30,059 nt of DNA from an uncultured Oscillibacter sp. (GTDB taxonomy: Bacteria; Bacillota; Clostridia; Oscillospirales; Oscillospiraceae): the NCBI GenBank assembly GCA_934574045.1, contig CAKTMK010000028.1, positions 1-30,059 on the forward strand, written 5' to 3'. The notes beneath the pieces were generated by a model, which was not told the DNA's origin, searched no databases, and was given only the letters and a program-made list of their open reading frames with translations. Positions 8,411 through 15,188 of the stretch are shown one piece after another. Position 1 is the first letter of the stretch, and every line of letters begins with the position of its first letter. A program made the translations under genes and the position numbers.

Positions 8411-8450
8411 ACAGCGGGAGCCGTTCTGTGGAACGGCTCCCGCTGTTTTT
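8411..8450 (+). terminator. Bidirectional terminator between glycosyltransferase and galE
   Basis: A perfect 16-bp stem (8411-8426 with 8431-8446) with loop TGTG is followed by TTTTT on the plus strand and by TTTCAGATTTTT on the minus strand, so it can end both convergent genes. Confidence 0.9.
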
Positions 8451-8483
8451 CGTCTCCTAAAACGCCCCCGCGAAGCGGCCCGG

Positions 8484-9470
8484 TCAGTCCTGATAGCCGC
8501 GGGGATGGCTGCTGTGCCATGCCCACGCGTCGGCGAGGATATCCTCCAGCCCCCGGCGCGGCGTCCAGCCCAGCTCCCGGCGGGCCTTTTCGATGTCCGC
8601 CACCAGGACGGCGGGATCTCCGGCCCGCCGCCCGCTCACGTCCGCCGGGATGTCCCGCCCCGTGACGCGCCGGGCCGTTTCGATGATCTCGCGGACGGAA
8701 TAGCCGTCCCCGCTGCCGAGATTGAACACGCAGCTCCCGCTCTCCCGCTCCAGACGCTCCAGCGCCAGCAGGTGGGCCTGCGCCAGATCCGTGACGTGAA
8801 CATAGTCCCGCACGCAGGTGCCGTCCCGGGTGGGATAGTCGTCGCCGAAGATGCTCATGCGCGGGCGCTGGCCCAGCGCGGTCTGCATCGTCAGGGGGAT
8901 CAGATGCGTCTCCGGGTCGTGGTCCTCGCCAAGGCCGCCAGCCGGGTCGGCTCCGGCGGCGTTGAAATAGCGCAGGGCGGCGGAGCGGATGCCGTAGGCC
9001 CGGGCGCACCATTTCAGCATTCCCTCAATGGCCAGCTTCGTCGCGCCGTAGGGATTCGTGGGGTCGGTGGCCGCATCCTCGGAAATGGGCTGGCGGACCG
9101 GCTCGCCGTACACCGCGGCGGAGGAGGAGAAAACGATCCGCTCCACGTCCCGCTCCCGCATGACCTCCAGCAGCGTCCGGCAGCCCTCCAGATTGTTCCC
9201 GTAGTACTTCAGCGGCTCCCGGGTGCTCTCCTCCACCAAAGAGTGGGCCGCGAAATCGATCACGCCGTCGAACCGGAACTCGCCGAACAGCTCCCGCAGG
9301 AATTCGCCGTCCCGCAGGTCGCCCACCCGCAGCTCCGCGTCCCGGACAGCCCCGCGATGTCCCGTGCACAGGCTGTCCGCCACCACCGGGCGGTACCCCG
9401 CCTCCAGCAGCAGCCGCACCATATGACTGCCGATATAGCCGGCGCCTCCGGCCACCAGGATCGTCTGCAT
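8484..9470 (-). CDS. galE: UDP-glucose 4-epimerase
   Basis: 328 residues, the usual GalE length (about 330-340). It is an extended short-chain dehydrogenase: the NAD-binding GGAGYIGSH lies at 8-16, DLRDGEFLRELF follows, the serine region FSSSAAVYG is at 114-122, and the catalytic YxxxK is Y141/K145 in NPYGATK. RYFNAAGADP and LGSGDGYSVREII in the C-terminal half are typical of GalE. The enzyme interconverts UDP-glucose and UDP-galactose and often UDP-GlcNAc/GalNAc; which is not decided here. The start is the ATG after AAAGGAG. It lies downstream of two tRNA genes on the same strand with a terminator between, and no separate promoter was found, so read-through is possible. Confidence 0.94.
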   Translation of the reverse strand: MQTILVAGGAGYIGSHMVRLLLEAGYRPVVADSLCTGHRGAVRDAELRVGDLRDGEFLRELFGEFRFDGVIDFAAHSLVEESTREPLKYYGNNLEGCRTLLEVMRERDVERIVFSSSAAVYGEPVRQPISEDAATDPTNPYGATKLAIEGMLKWCARAYGIRSAALRYFNAAGADPAGGLGEDHDPETHLIPLTMQTALGQRPRMSIFGDDYPTRDGTCVRDYVHVTDLAQAHLLALERLERESGSCVFNLGSGDGYSVREIIETARRVTGRDIPADVSGRRAGDPAVLVADIEKARRELGWTPRRGLEDILADAWAWHSSHPRGYQD

Positions 9471-9540
9471 ATCCAAGGCTCCTTTCCGACTCCGCGCTCC
9501 GCGCGGGGACGGCTCCGCAGGGCGGGCCGCCGATGTAGAG

Positions 9541-9567
9541 AAAAACCCCAAGGCGCTTGCCTTGGGG
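9541..9567 (-). terminator. Terminator of the tRNA transcription unit
   Basis: Stem CCCCAAGGC/GCCTTGGGG (9546-9554 with 9559-9567) followed by TTTTT on the minus strand, 10 bases beyond the initiator tRNA. Confidence 0.85.
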
Positions 9568-9577
9568 CTTTTCGTTC

Positions 9578-9653
<76 letters not shown>

Positions 9654-9679
9654 ATATTTTGAACGATGCAATATACCGA

Positions 9680-9766
9680 TGGTGCCGGTGACCGGACTCG
9701 AACCGGTATAGCATCGCTGCCGGGGGATTTTAAGTCCCCTGTGTCTACCAATTCCACCACACCGGC
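9680..9766 (-). tRNA. tRNA-Leu (anticodon TAA)
   Basis: An 87-base class II tRNA with a long variable arm. Acceptor GCCGGTG pairs with CACCGGC, the discriminator is A, and CCA is encoded. The anticodon loop CTTAAAA gives anticodon TAA, reading UUA and UUG. It is the first gene of a two-tRNA unit under a consensus promoter. Confidence 0.96.
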
Positions 9767-9783
9767 AGATATCGGCATGGATT

Positions 9784-9813
9784 AGAATACCACACTTACG
9801 CCCGGAATGTCAA
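9784..9813 (-). promoter_or_regulatory. Promoter of the tRNA-Leu/tRNA-fMet unit
   Basis: A perfect -35 TTGACA, an 18-base spacer and -10 TATTCT on the minus strand, 17 bases before the mature 5' end of tRNA-Leu. A/T-rich sequence upstream of the -35 could act as an UP element, as expected of stable RNA promoters. Confidence 0.85.
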
Positions 9814-9864
9814 GGCGTTTTGCAAAATTTCCAAAAATATTTTTGGCAAAAATGACAGACGCCA

Positions 9865-9881
9865 TGCACGCTTCCGTGCAA
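9865..9881 (+). promoter_or_regulatory. 17-base palindromic element, copy 2
   Basis: TGCACGCTTCCGTGCAA followed by TTTTT, identical to the minus-strand copy at 7079-7095. Its last bases overlap the likely -35 of the small transcription unit that follows. Confidence 0.45.
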
Positions 9882-9906
9882 TTTTTCACGCCGGGGCGCG
9901 TATACT
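9877..9906 (+). promoter_or_regulatory. Promoter of the 23-codon transcription unit
   Basis: -10 TATACT is clear. The -35 is weak (TGCAAT with an 18-base spacer, inside the palindromic element), which may mean that an activator is needed. A transcript would start near 9913. Confidence 0.5.
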
Positions 9907-9942
9907 GGTCGGGATGCGGCTTTTGAAAGGAGAGATGGACCC

Positions 9943-10014
9943 ATGGACAGCGCCAGATCCGGCGATGTGGACGACCTGATCTATCAGGACGTCTGGAAGA
10001 CCAGCGAACGGTAA
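9943..10014 (+). CDS. 23-residue small protein of unknown function
   Basis: The ORF has AAAGGAG 10 bases before its ATG and ends in TAA at the foot of a strong terminator. The peptide begins MDSARSGDVDDLIYQDVWK and ends TSER; it is acidic and hydrophilic, without a membrane segment or Cys. A complete unit (promoter, RBS, ORF, terminator) of about 135 transcribed bases supports a real gene. It could instead be a small regulatory RNA whose ORF is incidental. An ATG eight bases earlier, in another frame, gives a 14-residue ORF and is too close to the RBS. I do not recognise it. Confidence 0.45.
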   Translation: MDSARSGDVDDLIYQDVWKTSER

Positions 10015-10047
10015 CGGGCGGAGCGGCGGATGCGCTCCGCCCGTTTT
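10014..10047 (+). terminator. Terminator of the 23-codon transcription unit
   Basis: A perfect 12-bp stem ACGGGCGGAGCG/CGCTCCGCCCGT with a 7-base loop and TTTT. Its first base is the last base of the TAA, so the terminator abuts the ORF directly. Confidence 0.85.
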
Positions 10048-10053
10048 CGCTGT

Positions 10054-11130
10054 TCAGCGCTCGATGGTCCCGCCGCCCACCACGGTCTCCCCGTCGTAGA
10101 GCACCACCGCCTGCCCCGGCGTGACGGCCCGCTGCGGCTCGTCAAACGTCAGGCGCAGCCCGCCGCCGGGAAGCGGCTCGGCCACGGCGGCGGCCTCCCT
10201 CTGGCTGTACCGGGTCTTGGCCGTGACGCGCATCGGCCCGGCCGGCTCCGAAACGGAGATCCAGTTCACGTCCTTTGCCTCCAGTGTCCGGGTCCACAGC
10301 TCGCCGTCCTGTCCCAGACGGATGGCGCCCGTCTCCGGATCCTTGTCCAGCACGTAGAGCGGCGGCTCGACGGAGAGGCCCAGCCCCTTGTGCTGGCCCC
10401 GGGTATAGCGGATGAAGCCCTTGTGACGGCCCAGCACCCGGCCCTCGCCGTCCACAAAGTCCCCGGCGGGGGAGGGGCGGCCCGTCGTCCGCTCGATGAA
10501 CGCGGCGTAATCCCCGTCCGGCGCGAAGCAGATGTCCTGACTGTCCCGCTTTCTGGCGTTGACCAGCCCGTGCTCCTCTGCCAGCGCCCGGACCTGTGTC
10601 TTGTACAGGCCGCCCAGAGGAAACAGCGTATGGCTGAGCTGCTCCTGCGTGAGCATATAGAGGAAATAGCTCTGATCCTTGCTCCGGTCCGCGCCCCGCT
10701 TGAGAAGCCAGCGGCCCGTATCCTCATCCCGCTCCACCCGGGCGTAATGTCCGGTGGCAACATACTCGCCGTGCAGCGTCCGCACCCGCTGGAGCAGCGC
10801 GCCGAACTTCACCGCCCGGTTGCACACCACGCAGGGGTTGGGCGTCCGTCCCGCCTCATACTCGGAAACGAAGTCGGCGATCACCGTCTCCCGGAACACG
10901 CCGGAAAAGTCAAAGACGTAAAAGGGGATGCCCAGTCTGGCGGCCACCGCCCGGGCATCCTCCGCGTCGGCGAGGGAGCAGCAGGTCTTCTCCCGCCCCT
11001 CGCCGATGTCCTCATTGTGAAAAAGGCGCAGGTTCACGCCGGACACGTCGTACCCCGCCTGCTGCAAAAGCAGGGCGGACACCGAGCTGTCCACCCCGCC
11101 GCTCATTCCCAGATAAACGCTCTGTCCCAA
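10054..11130 (-). CDS. mnmA: tRNA-specific 2-thiouridylase MnmA
   Basis: 358 residues, the normal family length. The ATP-pyrophosphatase P-loop SGGVDSS is at 10-16. The two catalytic cysteines are visible: C100 in TPNPCVVCN and C201 in DSQDICF. GHYARV, the Lys-rich DRSKDQSYFLY and the C-terminal beta-barrel starting near HKGFIRYTRGQHKGLG complete the family pattern. It makes 2-thiouridine at U34 of the Lys, Glu and Gln tRNAs, taking sulfur from a cysteine desulfurase relay. The start is read as the TTG seven bases after GGAGGG; an upstream TTG is only one base from that site. It is the second gene of an operon behind the HATPase protein, 30 bases apart, and converges on the 23-codon unit. Confidence 0.95.
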   Translation of the reverse strand: MGQSVYLGMSGGVDSSVSALLLQQAGYDVSGVNLRLFHNEDIGEGREKTCCSLADAEDARAVAARLGIPFYVFDFSGVFRETVIADFVSEYEAGRTPNPCVVCNRAVKFGALLQRVRTLHGEYVATGHYARVERDEDTGRWLLKRGADRSKDQSYFLYMLTQEQLSHTLFPLGGLYKTQVRALAEEHGLVNARKRDSQDICFAPDGDYAAFIERTTGRPSPAGDFVDGEGRVLGRHKGFIRYTRGQHKGLGLSVEPPLYVLDKDPETGAIRLGQDGELWTRTLEAKDVNWISVSEPAGPMRVTAKTRYSQREAAAVAEPLPGGGLRLTFDEPQRAVTPGQAVVLYDGETVVGGGTIER

Positions 11131-11160
11131 GGTCAAGCCCTCCTCGCGCCGATCCGGCGC

Positions 11161-11982
11161 TCACCGGTTGCGGATGGAAAACGCCTCCGGCGGCAGCGCG
11201 TCCGCCAGACCCAGCAGCACCCGGTTGAACCCGCCGGTATAATCCAGCTTCGCGTCGGAAAGGCCGGGCCGTCCCGTCCGGCGGACGGGGATGCGCATGG
11301 TGAACCGGCTCCCCTCGCCCACGCGGGACTCCGCCAGCAGGCAGCCGCCGTGCTCCTCCGCGATCTGAAAGCACAGCGCCAGACCCAGACCCAGCCCGCA
11401 GGGCGGCGGGTCCCGCAGCTCCGGGTGGCGGTAGCGCTCAAACATCGTGCCGAGCTGGATGTCGTCCATGCCGCAGCCGGTGTCCGTCACCTCCAGCAGC
11501 GCCTGCCCGTCCTGCTGCGTCAGCGAAACGGTCACGCACCCGCCCGCGGCGGTGAATTTGAACGCGTTGGACAAAAGCTGGAACATCACCTGCCGGATGG
11601 CTTCCTCGTCCAGCGCGCAGACCAGCCGCTCCGGCGCGCAGCGCACCCGCAGCTCCAGCTTCAAAAGCCGGGCCAGCGGCTCCGCCTCGCCGCAGATCTC
11701 CTTCACGATCCCGGCAAGGTCGCGGTCCTGCATCGGCGGCGGGACCGCCGCGCTCAGCCGCGCCGCGGCGCTCATGCTGTTCACCAGCCGCAGAAGCTGG
11801 TAATAGTTCTGGTCCAGCCGGGCCGCGCGGTGGTCCAGCTCCGGGTCCTTTTCCCGGGCCTCCGCCGGAGCCAGAGCCGCGGCCGCCAGATACAGCCCGC
11901 TGAGCATCCCCCGCATCTGCGCGGTGATAGAGGGAAACAGGCTGGTCAGCAGCCGCGCTTCCTCCCGTTCATAATTTTCCAA
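11161..11982 (-). CDS. Soluble histidine-kinase-like HATPase protein lacking the phospho-histidine
   Basis: 273 residues with no membrane segment or sensor domain. Residues 10-80 form a helical region where a HisKA domain would lie, but the expected H-E-x-R-T-P is replaced by FPSITAQMRGMLSG; no His is at the phosphorylation position. The HATPase_c domain is intact: N box QLLSNAFKF (N139), G1 box DTGCGMDD (167-174), G2 box GLGLGLALCFQIAEEHGG (196-213). The C-terminal 40 residues end FSIRNR. It may bind ATP without signalling by phosphotransfer, or be an anti-sigma-like or scaffold ATPase. The start is the TTG seven bases after AAGGAG; an ATG six codons earlier has no ribosome binding site. It is co-transcribed with mnmA. 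Confidence 0.7.
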   Translation of the reverse strand: MENYEREEARLLTSLFPSITAQMRGMLSGLYLAAAALAPAEAREKDPELDHRAARLDQNYYQLLRLVNSMSAAARLSAAVPPPMQDRDLAGIVKEICGEAEPLARLLKLELRVRCAPERLVCALDEEAIRQVMFQLLSNAFKFTAAGGCVTVSLTQQDGQALLEVTDTGCGMDDIQLGTMFERYRHPELRDPPPCGLGLGLALCFQIAEEHGGCLLAESRVGEGSRFTMRIPVRRTGRPGLSDAKLDYTGGFNRVLLGLADALPPEAFSIRNR

Positions 11983-12112
11983 GGCGTTTCTCCTTGCCAT
12001 TCATTCGATTTGAGTTTAGGATTCGCATCCATTCCCCGCGCAACACCAGGTAAACTCTGCCTTTTCTTTTTCGGACATCCGTCCGCTTCGTTTTTGGTAT
12101 TCGTGTTCATCT

Positions 12113-12141
12113 AGGATATCAAAAATTTCCGGCAAAAACAA
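12113..12141 (-). promoter_or_regulatory. Likely promoter of the HATPase-mnmA operon
   Basis: On the minus strand -35 TTGTTT, a 17-base spacer and -10 TATCCT. It gives a leader of about 125 bases. The 12001-12373 intergenic region otherwise holds the divergent gap promoter, its palindrome and a small inverted repeat (CGTGC-ATTTCC-GCACG, 12179-12194). Confidence 0.5.
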
Positions 12142-12255
12142 GCGGAACAGTATGTTTTATGTAAAATATTTCTGCATTCGTGCATTTCCGCACGACGGCC
12201 GCCCCGCCGCCGCGTCCGCTCTGGGCAAAACCGCCAACGGCGGCGCAAAAATATG

Positions 12256-12271
12256 TGCGTAATTTTACGCA
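12256..12271. promoter_or_regulatory. Palindromic candidate operator upstream of gap
   Basis: TGCGTAA-TT-TTACGCA has 7-base perfect arms and ends 7 bases before the -35 of the gap promoter. The position suits an activator, or a repressor of the divergent operon. I cannot assign it to a known regulator. Confidence 0.5.
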
Positions 12272-12278
12272 ACTCGTA

Positions 12279-12307
12279 GTGCAATTTTTACGGAAACGTG
12301 GTACAAT
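12279..12307 (+). promoter_or_regulatory. Promoter of gap
   Basis: -35 GTGCAA, a 17-base spacer and -10 TACAAT. The weak -35 next to a palindrome suggests control by an activator. The leader contains a stem-loop with TTACCG/CGGTAA at its base (12319-12346). Confidence 0.55.
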
Positions 12308-12373
12308 GCTTTCGACGCTTACCGGGCGCCGCCCGCGCCGCGGTAAAATACAGGAGATCGGACGGTACAGCAT

Positions 12374-13396
12374 ATGGCGATCAAGGTTGGGATCAACGGC
12401 TTCGGCCGGATCGGACGCGTGGCTCTGCGGATCATGGTAGAGCGGGGCTGCAGCAGCTATCAGATCTGCGGCATCAATCTGCGCAACGCGGATCTGGACT
12501 ACATGGTCTATCAGGTAAAATACGACTCGGTGTTCCGCACCTTTCAGGGGACGGTGGAGCGGGACGAGCGCCACCTCATCATCAACGGCAAGAAGATCCG
12601 GGTCTATTCCGAGAGCGACGCGAATCTGATCCCGTGGGATGACTGCGGCGCGGAGTACATCATCGAATCCACCGGCGTTTACAACACGGTGGAAAAGGCC
12701 TCGGCCCACTTCAAGGGCGGCGCGAAAAAGGTGATTCTCAGCGCCCCGTCCAAGGACGACGTCATGCCCACCTTCGTCATGGGCGTGAACCACAAGAAGT
12801 ACACGCCGGACATGAACGTGGTGTCCAACGCCTCCTGCACCACCAACTGCCTTGCGCCCATGACCAAGGTTGTCAACGACACCTTCGGCATCGAGCAGGC
12901 GCTGATGAGCACCATCCACGCCGCCACCGCCAAGCAGAAGGCCGTGGACTCCCGCGCGGGCCGGGACTGGCGCACCGGCCGCAGCGTCATGGGCAACATC
13001 ATCCCCTCCACCACCGGCGCGGCCAAAGCCGTGGGCATCGTGATCCCGGAGCTGAGGGGGAAAATGACGGGCATGAGCTTCCGCGTCCCCACCAACGACG
13101 TGTCCGTGGTGGATCTGACCGCCCGGCTCAAGCAGCCCGCCAGCTATCACGACGTCTGCGTGGCCATTGAAAACGCCTCCCGCAACAGCATGAAGGGCAT
13201 CATCGGGTACACCACCGATCAGGTCGTGTCCTCGGACCTCACCGGCTTTTCCGAGACATGCATTTTCGACGAGACGGCAGGCATCATGCTGGACAACAAC
13301 TTCGTCAAGCTCATTGCGTGGTACGACAACGAATGGGGCTATTCCAACAAGCTGCTGGACCTGATGGCGTATATGTACGCCGTGGATCACGAATAA
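12374..13396 (+). CDS. gap: Glyceraldehyde-3-phosphate dehydrogenase, type I
   Basis: 340 residues. The NAD(P)-binding motif INGFGRIGR is at 7-15, the catalytic SNASCTTNCLAP has C155, the general base is H182 in TIHAATAKQKAVD, and WYDNEWGYS closes the catalytic domain. It oxidises glyceraldehyde 3-phosphate to 1,3-bisphosphoglycerate in glycolysis. Where NAD-dependent enzymes have Asp after INxx strand 2 (usually IND), this protein reads INLRN (N35-L36-R37), so the residue that binds the adenosine ribose and rejects NADP is absent. As in B. subtilis GapB, which also lacks it, NADP use is possible. The nearest Shine-Dalgarno, GGAG, lies 17 bases before the ATG, an unusually long spacing, yet the N-terminus fits the family exactly. 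It is a single-gene unit. Confidence 0.96.
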   Translation: MAIKVGINGFGRIGRVALRIMVERGCSSYQICGINLRNADLDYMVYQVKYDSVFRTFQGTVERDERHLIINGKKIRVYSESDANLIPWDDCGAEYIIESTGVYNTVEKASAHFKGGAKKVILSAPSKDDVMPTFVMGVNHKKYTPDMNVVSNASCTTNCLAPMTKVVNDTFGIEQALMSTIHAATAKQKAVDSRAGRDWRTGRSVMGNIIPSTTGAAKAVGIVIPELRGKMTGMSFRVPTNDVSVVDLTARLKQPASYHDVCVAIENASRNSMKGIIGYTTDQVVSSDLTGFSETCIFDETAGIMLDNNFVKLIAWYDNEWGYSNKLLDLMAYMYAVDHE

Positions 13397-13404
13397 GCGC
13401 GTGA

Positions 13405-13440
13405 AACGCGGGGTGGAGCGATGCTCCACCCCGCGTTCTT
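13405..13440. terminator. Shared hairpin between gap and the PIN-like gene
   Basis: A perfect 15-bp stem AACGCGGGGTGGAGC/GCTCCACCCCGCGTT (13405-13419 with 13423-13437) lies between convergent stops. The plus side continues CTTATGC and the minus side TCAC, so the U tracts are poor, but position and stem strength support bidirectional termination. Confidence 0.65.
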
Positions 13441-15013
13441 ATGCTTCCTCCTCTGGCTTTTCGGCGGGCTTCTTCTTCCGCCGTCCGCCCCGGCGGACGC
13501 GGGCCGTCTTGGGCTTCTCCTCGCCGTCCGGCTGGGCCGCGTCCTCCGGCGCAGCGGGCGCTTCCATCGCAGCGGAAACAGGCTCCGGCGCGGACACCGG
13601 CTCCAAAGCGCTCTCCGGCGCGTCACCGGACATGGCGGGCTTGTTCAAAACCGGCTCCGCGGACTGCTCCGCCTCTGCCGTCGGCTCCGCCGGCTTTTCG
13701 GCGGGCTTCTTCTTCCGCCGTCCGCCCCGGTGGGTCCGGGCCGTCTTGGGCTTCTCGCCGCCGTCCGGCTGGGCCGCGTCCTCCGGCGCGGTAGGTGCTT
13801 CCACCTGAACGGGGACGGGCTCCGGTGCGGGCACCGGCTCCAAAGCGCTCTCCGGCGCGTCACCGGACACGGCGGACTTGTTCAGTTCCGGCTCCGCGGG
13901 CTGCTCCATCCCAACCGCCGGTTCCTCCGCTTTTTCGGCGGGCTTCTTCTTCCGCCGTCCGCCCCGGCGGGTCCGGGCCGTCTTGGGCTTCTCGCCGCCG
14001 TCCGGCTGGGCCGCGTCCTCCGGCGCAACGGGCGCTTCCATCGCAGCGGAAACAGGCTCCGGCGCGGACACCGGCTCCGAAGCGCTCTCCGGCGCGTCAC
14101 CGGACACGGCGGGCTTGTTCAAAACCGGCTCCGCGGACTGCTCCGCCTCTGCCGTCGGCTCCGCCGCCTTTTCGGCGGGCTTCTTCCTCCGCCGTCCGCC
14201 CCGGTGGGTCCGGGCCGTCTTGGGCTTCTCGCCGCCGTCCGGCTGGGCCGCGTCCTCCGGCGTGGTGGGCGCTTCCGCCTGAACGGGGACCGGCTCCGCA
14301 GGCTGTACGGCGGACTGCACCAGACCCTGCTCCGCCGCCGGGAAAGTCTCCCGCTCCGGCGCGGGCCGGGCAGGCCCGTTTCCCGCCGGACGGTCCGCCG
14401 CTTCGACCGCTCCGCTCTCCGGACCGCGCACGGCGGGCCTATTCGCTGCATGTGCTTCCACCGGAGCATCGTTCCGCACGGGGGCGACCGGCTCCGCCGC
14501 GTGCGCTCCCGCCGTACCTGCGGAACGGAACAGCTCCTCCAGATGCTGATAGGCGGCGGCGCCCTGCGCCTCGCCGAACTCCCGCCGCAGGGCGGTCCTC
14601 AGATCCATCGGTGTGGCGGCCCGCAGCAGGAAAGACGCCCGCAGGCACGAGGCGATGGAGGGCCGCAGCGCCACCTCCCGGAACGCGCCGGAATAGCGGA
14701 CCCGCAGCGCGCTCATGGCCGCCTCGTAGCCCTTGTCCTGACTGATGACGTAGGCGCAGTCCGCCTCGCCCCGGCCCACCAGCACGCCCAGCTCCGTGAT
14801 GATCTGGAAGTCAATGGAGTTCTTTCCGCCCTTCACGCTCTCCAGATACTGGATTTTGGCCCTGCTGCCGCGGCACAGCTCCTTGATCTTGCTGAGGGCA
14901 AGGCCGGTCCTTTGGTAAAAGACCAGAATGGAGTCGTCCGGCGTGAGCTGATCCGCGCCCTTCAGGCCGGTGCCGATGTTGTTGTCGCCGTCCACCAAAA
15001 AAATCATATTCAT
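13439..15013 (-). CDS. PIN/NYN-like domain protein with four RGG/Lys-rich tandem repeats
   Basis: 524 residues. The N-terminal 130 residues resemble the NYN/PIN ribonuclease fold: MNMIFLVDGDNN (D8, D10), KNSIDFQIITELG (D68) and ISQDKGYEAAM (D93) supply the acidic residues that bind metal in the family. Residues 130-165 are helical. From about 170 the chain is disordered and rich in Ala, Pro and Glu. Residues about 235-524 hold four copies of a 79-residue unit, each with a basic RGGRRKKKPAEK-type block followed by an acidic Pro/Glu stretch and DAAQPDGGEKPKTAR. RGG and Lys blocks suggest RNA binding; ribonuclease activity is inference. The start is the ATG nine bases after GAAAGG. It lies 175 bases after hpf on the same strand, with a terminator between. 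Confidence 0.75.
   Translation of the reverse strand: MNMIFLVDGDNNIGTGLKGADQLTPDDSILVFYQRTGLALSKIKELCRGSRAKIQYLESVKGGKNSIDFQIITELGVLVGRGEADCAYVISQDKGYEAAMSALRVRYSGAFREVALRPSIASCLRASFLLRAATPMDLRTALRREFGEAQGAAAYQHLEELFRSAGTAGAHAAEPVAPVRNDAPVEAHAANRPAVRGPESGAVEAADRPAGNGPARPAPERETFPAAEQGLVQSAVQPAEPVPVQAEAPTTPEDAAQPDGGEKPKTARTHRGGRRRKKPAEKAAEPTAEAEQSAEPVLNKPAVSGDAPESASEPVSAPEPVSAAMEAPVAPEDAAQPDGGEKPKTARTRRGGRRKKKPAEKAEEPAVGMEQPAEPELNKSAVSGDAPESALEPVPAPEPVPVQVEAPTAPEDAAQPDGGEKPKTARTHRGGRRKKKPAEKPAEPTAEAEQSAEPVLNKPAMSGDAPESALEPVSAPEPVSAAMEAPAAPEDAAQPDGEEKPKTARVRRGGRRKKKPAEKPEEEA
13442..14290 (-). repeat. 237-bp in-frame tandem repeat, about 3.6 copies
   Basis: The anchor GGCCGTCTTGGGCTTCTC recurs at 13502, 13739, 13976 and 14213, each exactly 237 bases (79 codons) apart. 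Copies are near-identical at DNA level, and 1 and 3 (Ala/Met-rich spacer) differ from 2 and 4 (Val/Gln-rich spacer). The alternating pattern suggests duplication of a two-unit block. Copy number may vary between strains. Confidence 0.9.
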
Positions 15014-15052
15014 GCAGCAAAACCTTTCTATGGTTCTTTTTTCGTTCGTTAT

Positions 15053-15109
15053 CCCGTCAGGCGGCCTGTTTCTGGCCTGAACGGGACCGCGCGCCGCGGA
15101 TGCGGCGCG
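15053..15109 (-). promoter_or_regulatory. Two stem-loops in the leader of the PIN-like gene
   Basis: In mRNA order: CGCGCCGC-N4-GCGGCGCG (15090-15109), then an about 10-bp stem with one bulge (CCCGTCAGGC 15053-15062 with GCCTGAACGGG 15075-15085). They lie 25-80 bases before the ribosome binding site. No T run follows, so they are not terminators. Upstream on the minus strand, TATACACTGTATG (near 15121-15133) may hold the -10. Confidence 0.45.
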
Positions 15110-15142
15110 TATATCCACGCATACAGTGTATACCCGCCGGGC

Positions 15143-15178
15143 GAAAAAAGCAACCGGGCCGCAAAGCGGCCCGGTCAA
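15143..15178 (-). terminator. Terminator of hpf
   Basis: Stem ACCGGGCCGC/GCGGCCCGGT with a 3-base loop, followed on the minus strand by TGCTTTTTTCG. It lies about 10 bases after the hpf stop. Confidence 0.85.
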
Positions 15179-15188
15179 AAAATGTCTC

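Noticed and set aside
11137..11160. A regulatory site between the HATPase gene and mnmA
   Set aside because: The 30-base gap holds only the mnmA ribosome binding site; no promoter or terminator is visible.
11946..12110. A 54-codon minus-strand ORF in the leader of the HATPase gene (hydrophilic, Lys/Asn-rich)
   Set aside because: Its ATG lies three bases from the predicted -10, so it would not be on the transcript, and it has no RBS. If the promoter is elsewhere it deserves another look.
13442..14290. A CRISPR-like or mobile repeat array
   Set aside because: The 237-bp period is a multiple of three, in frame, without unique spacers; it is a coding repeat.
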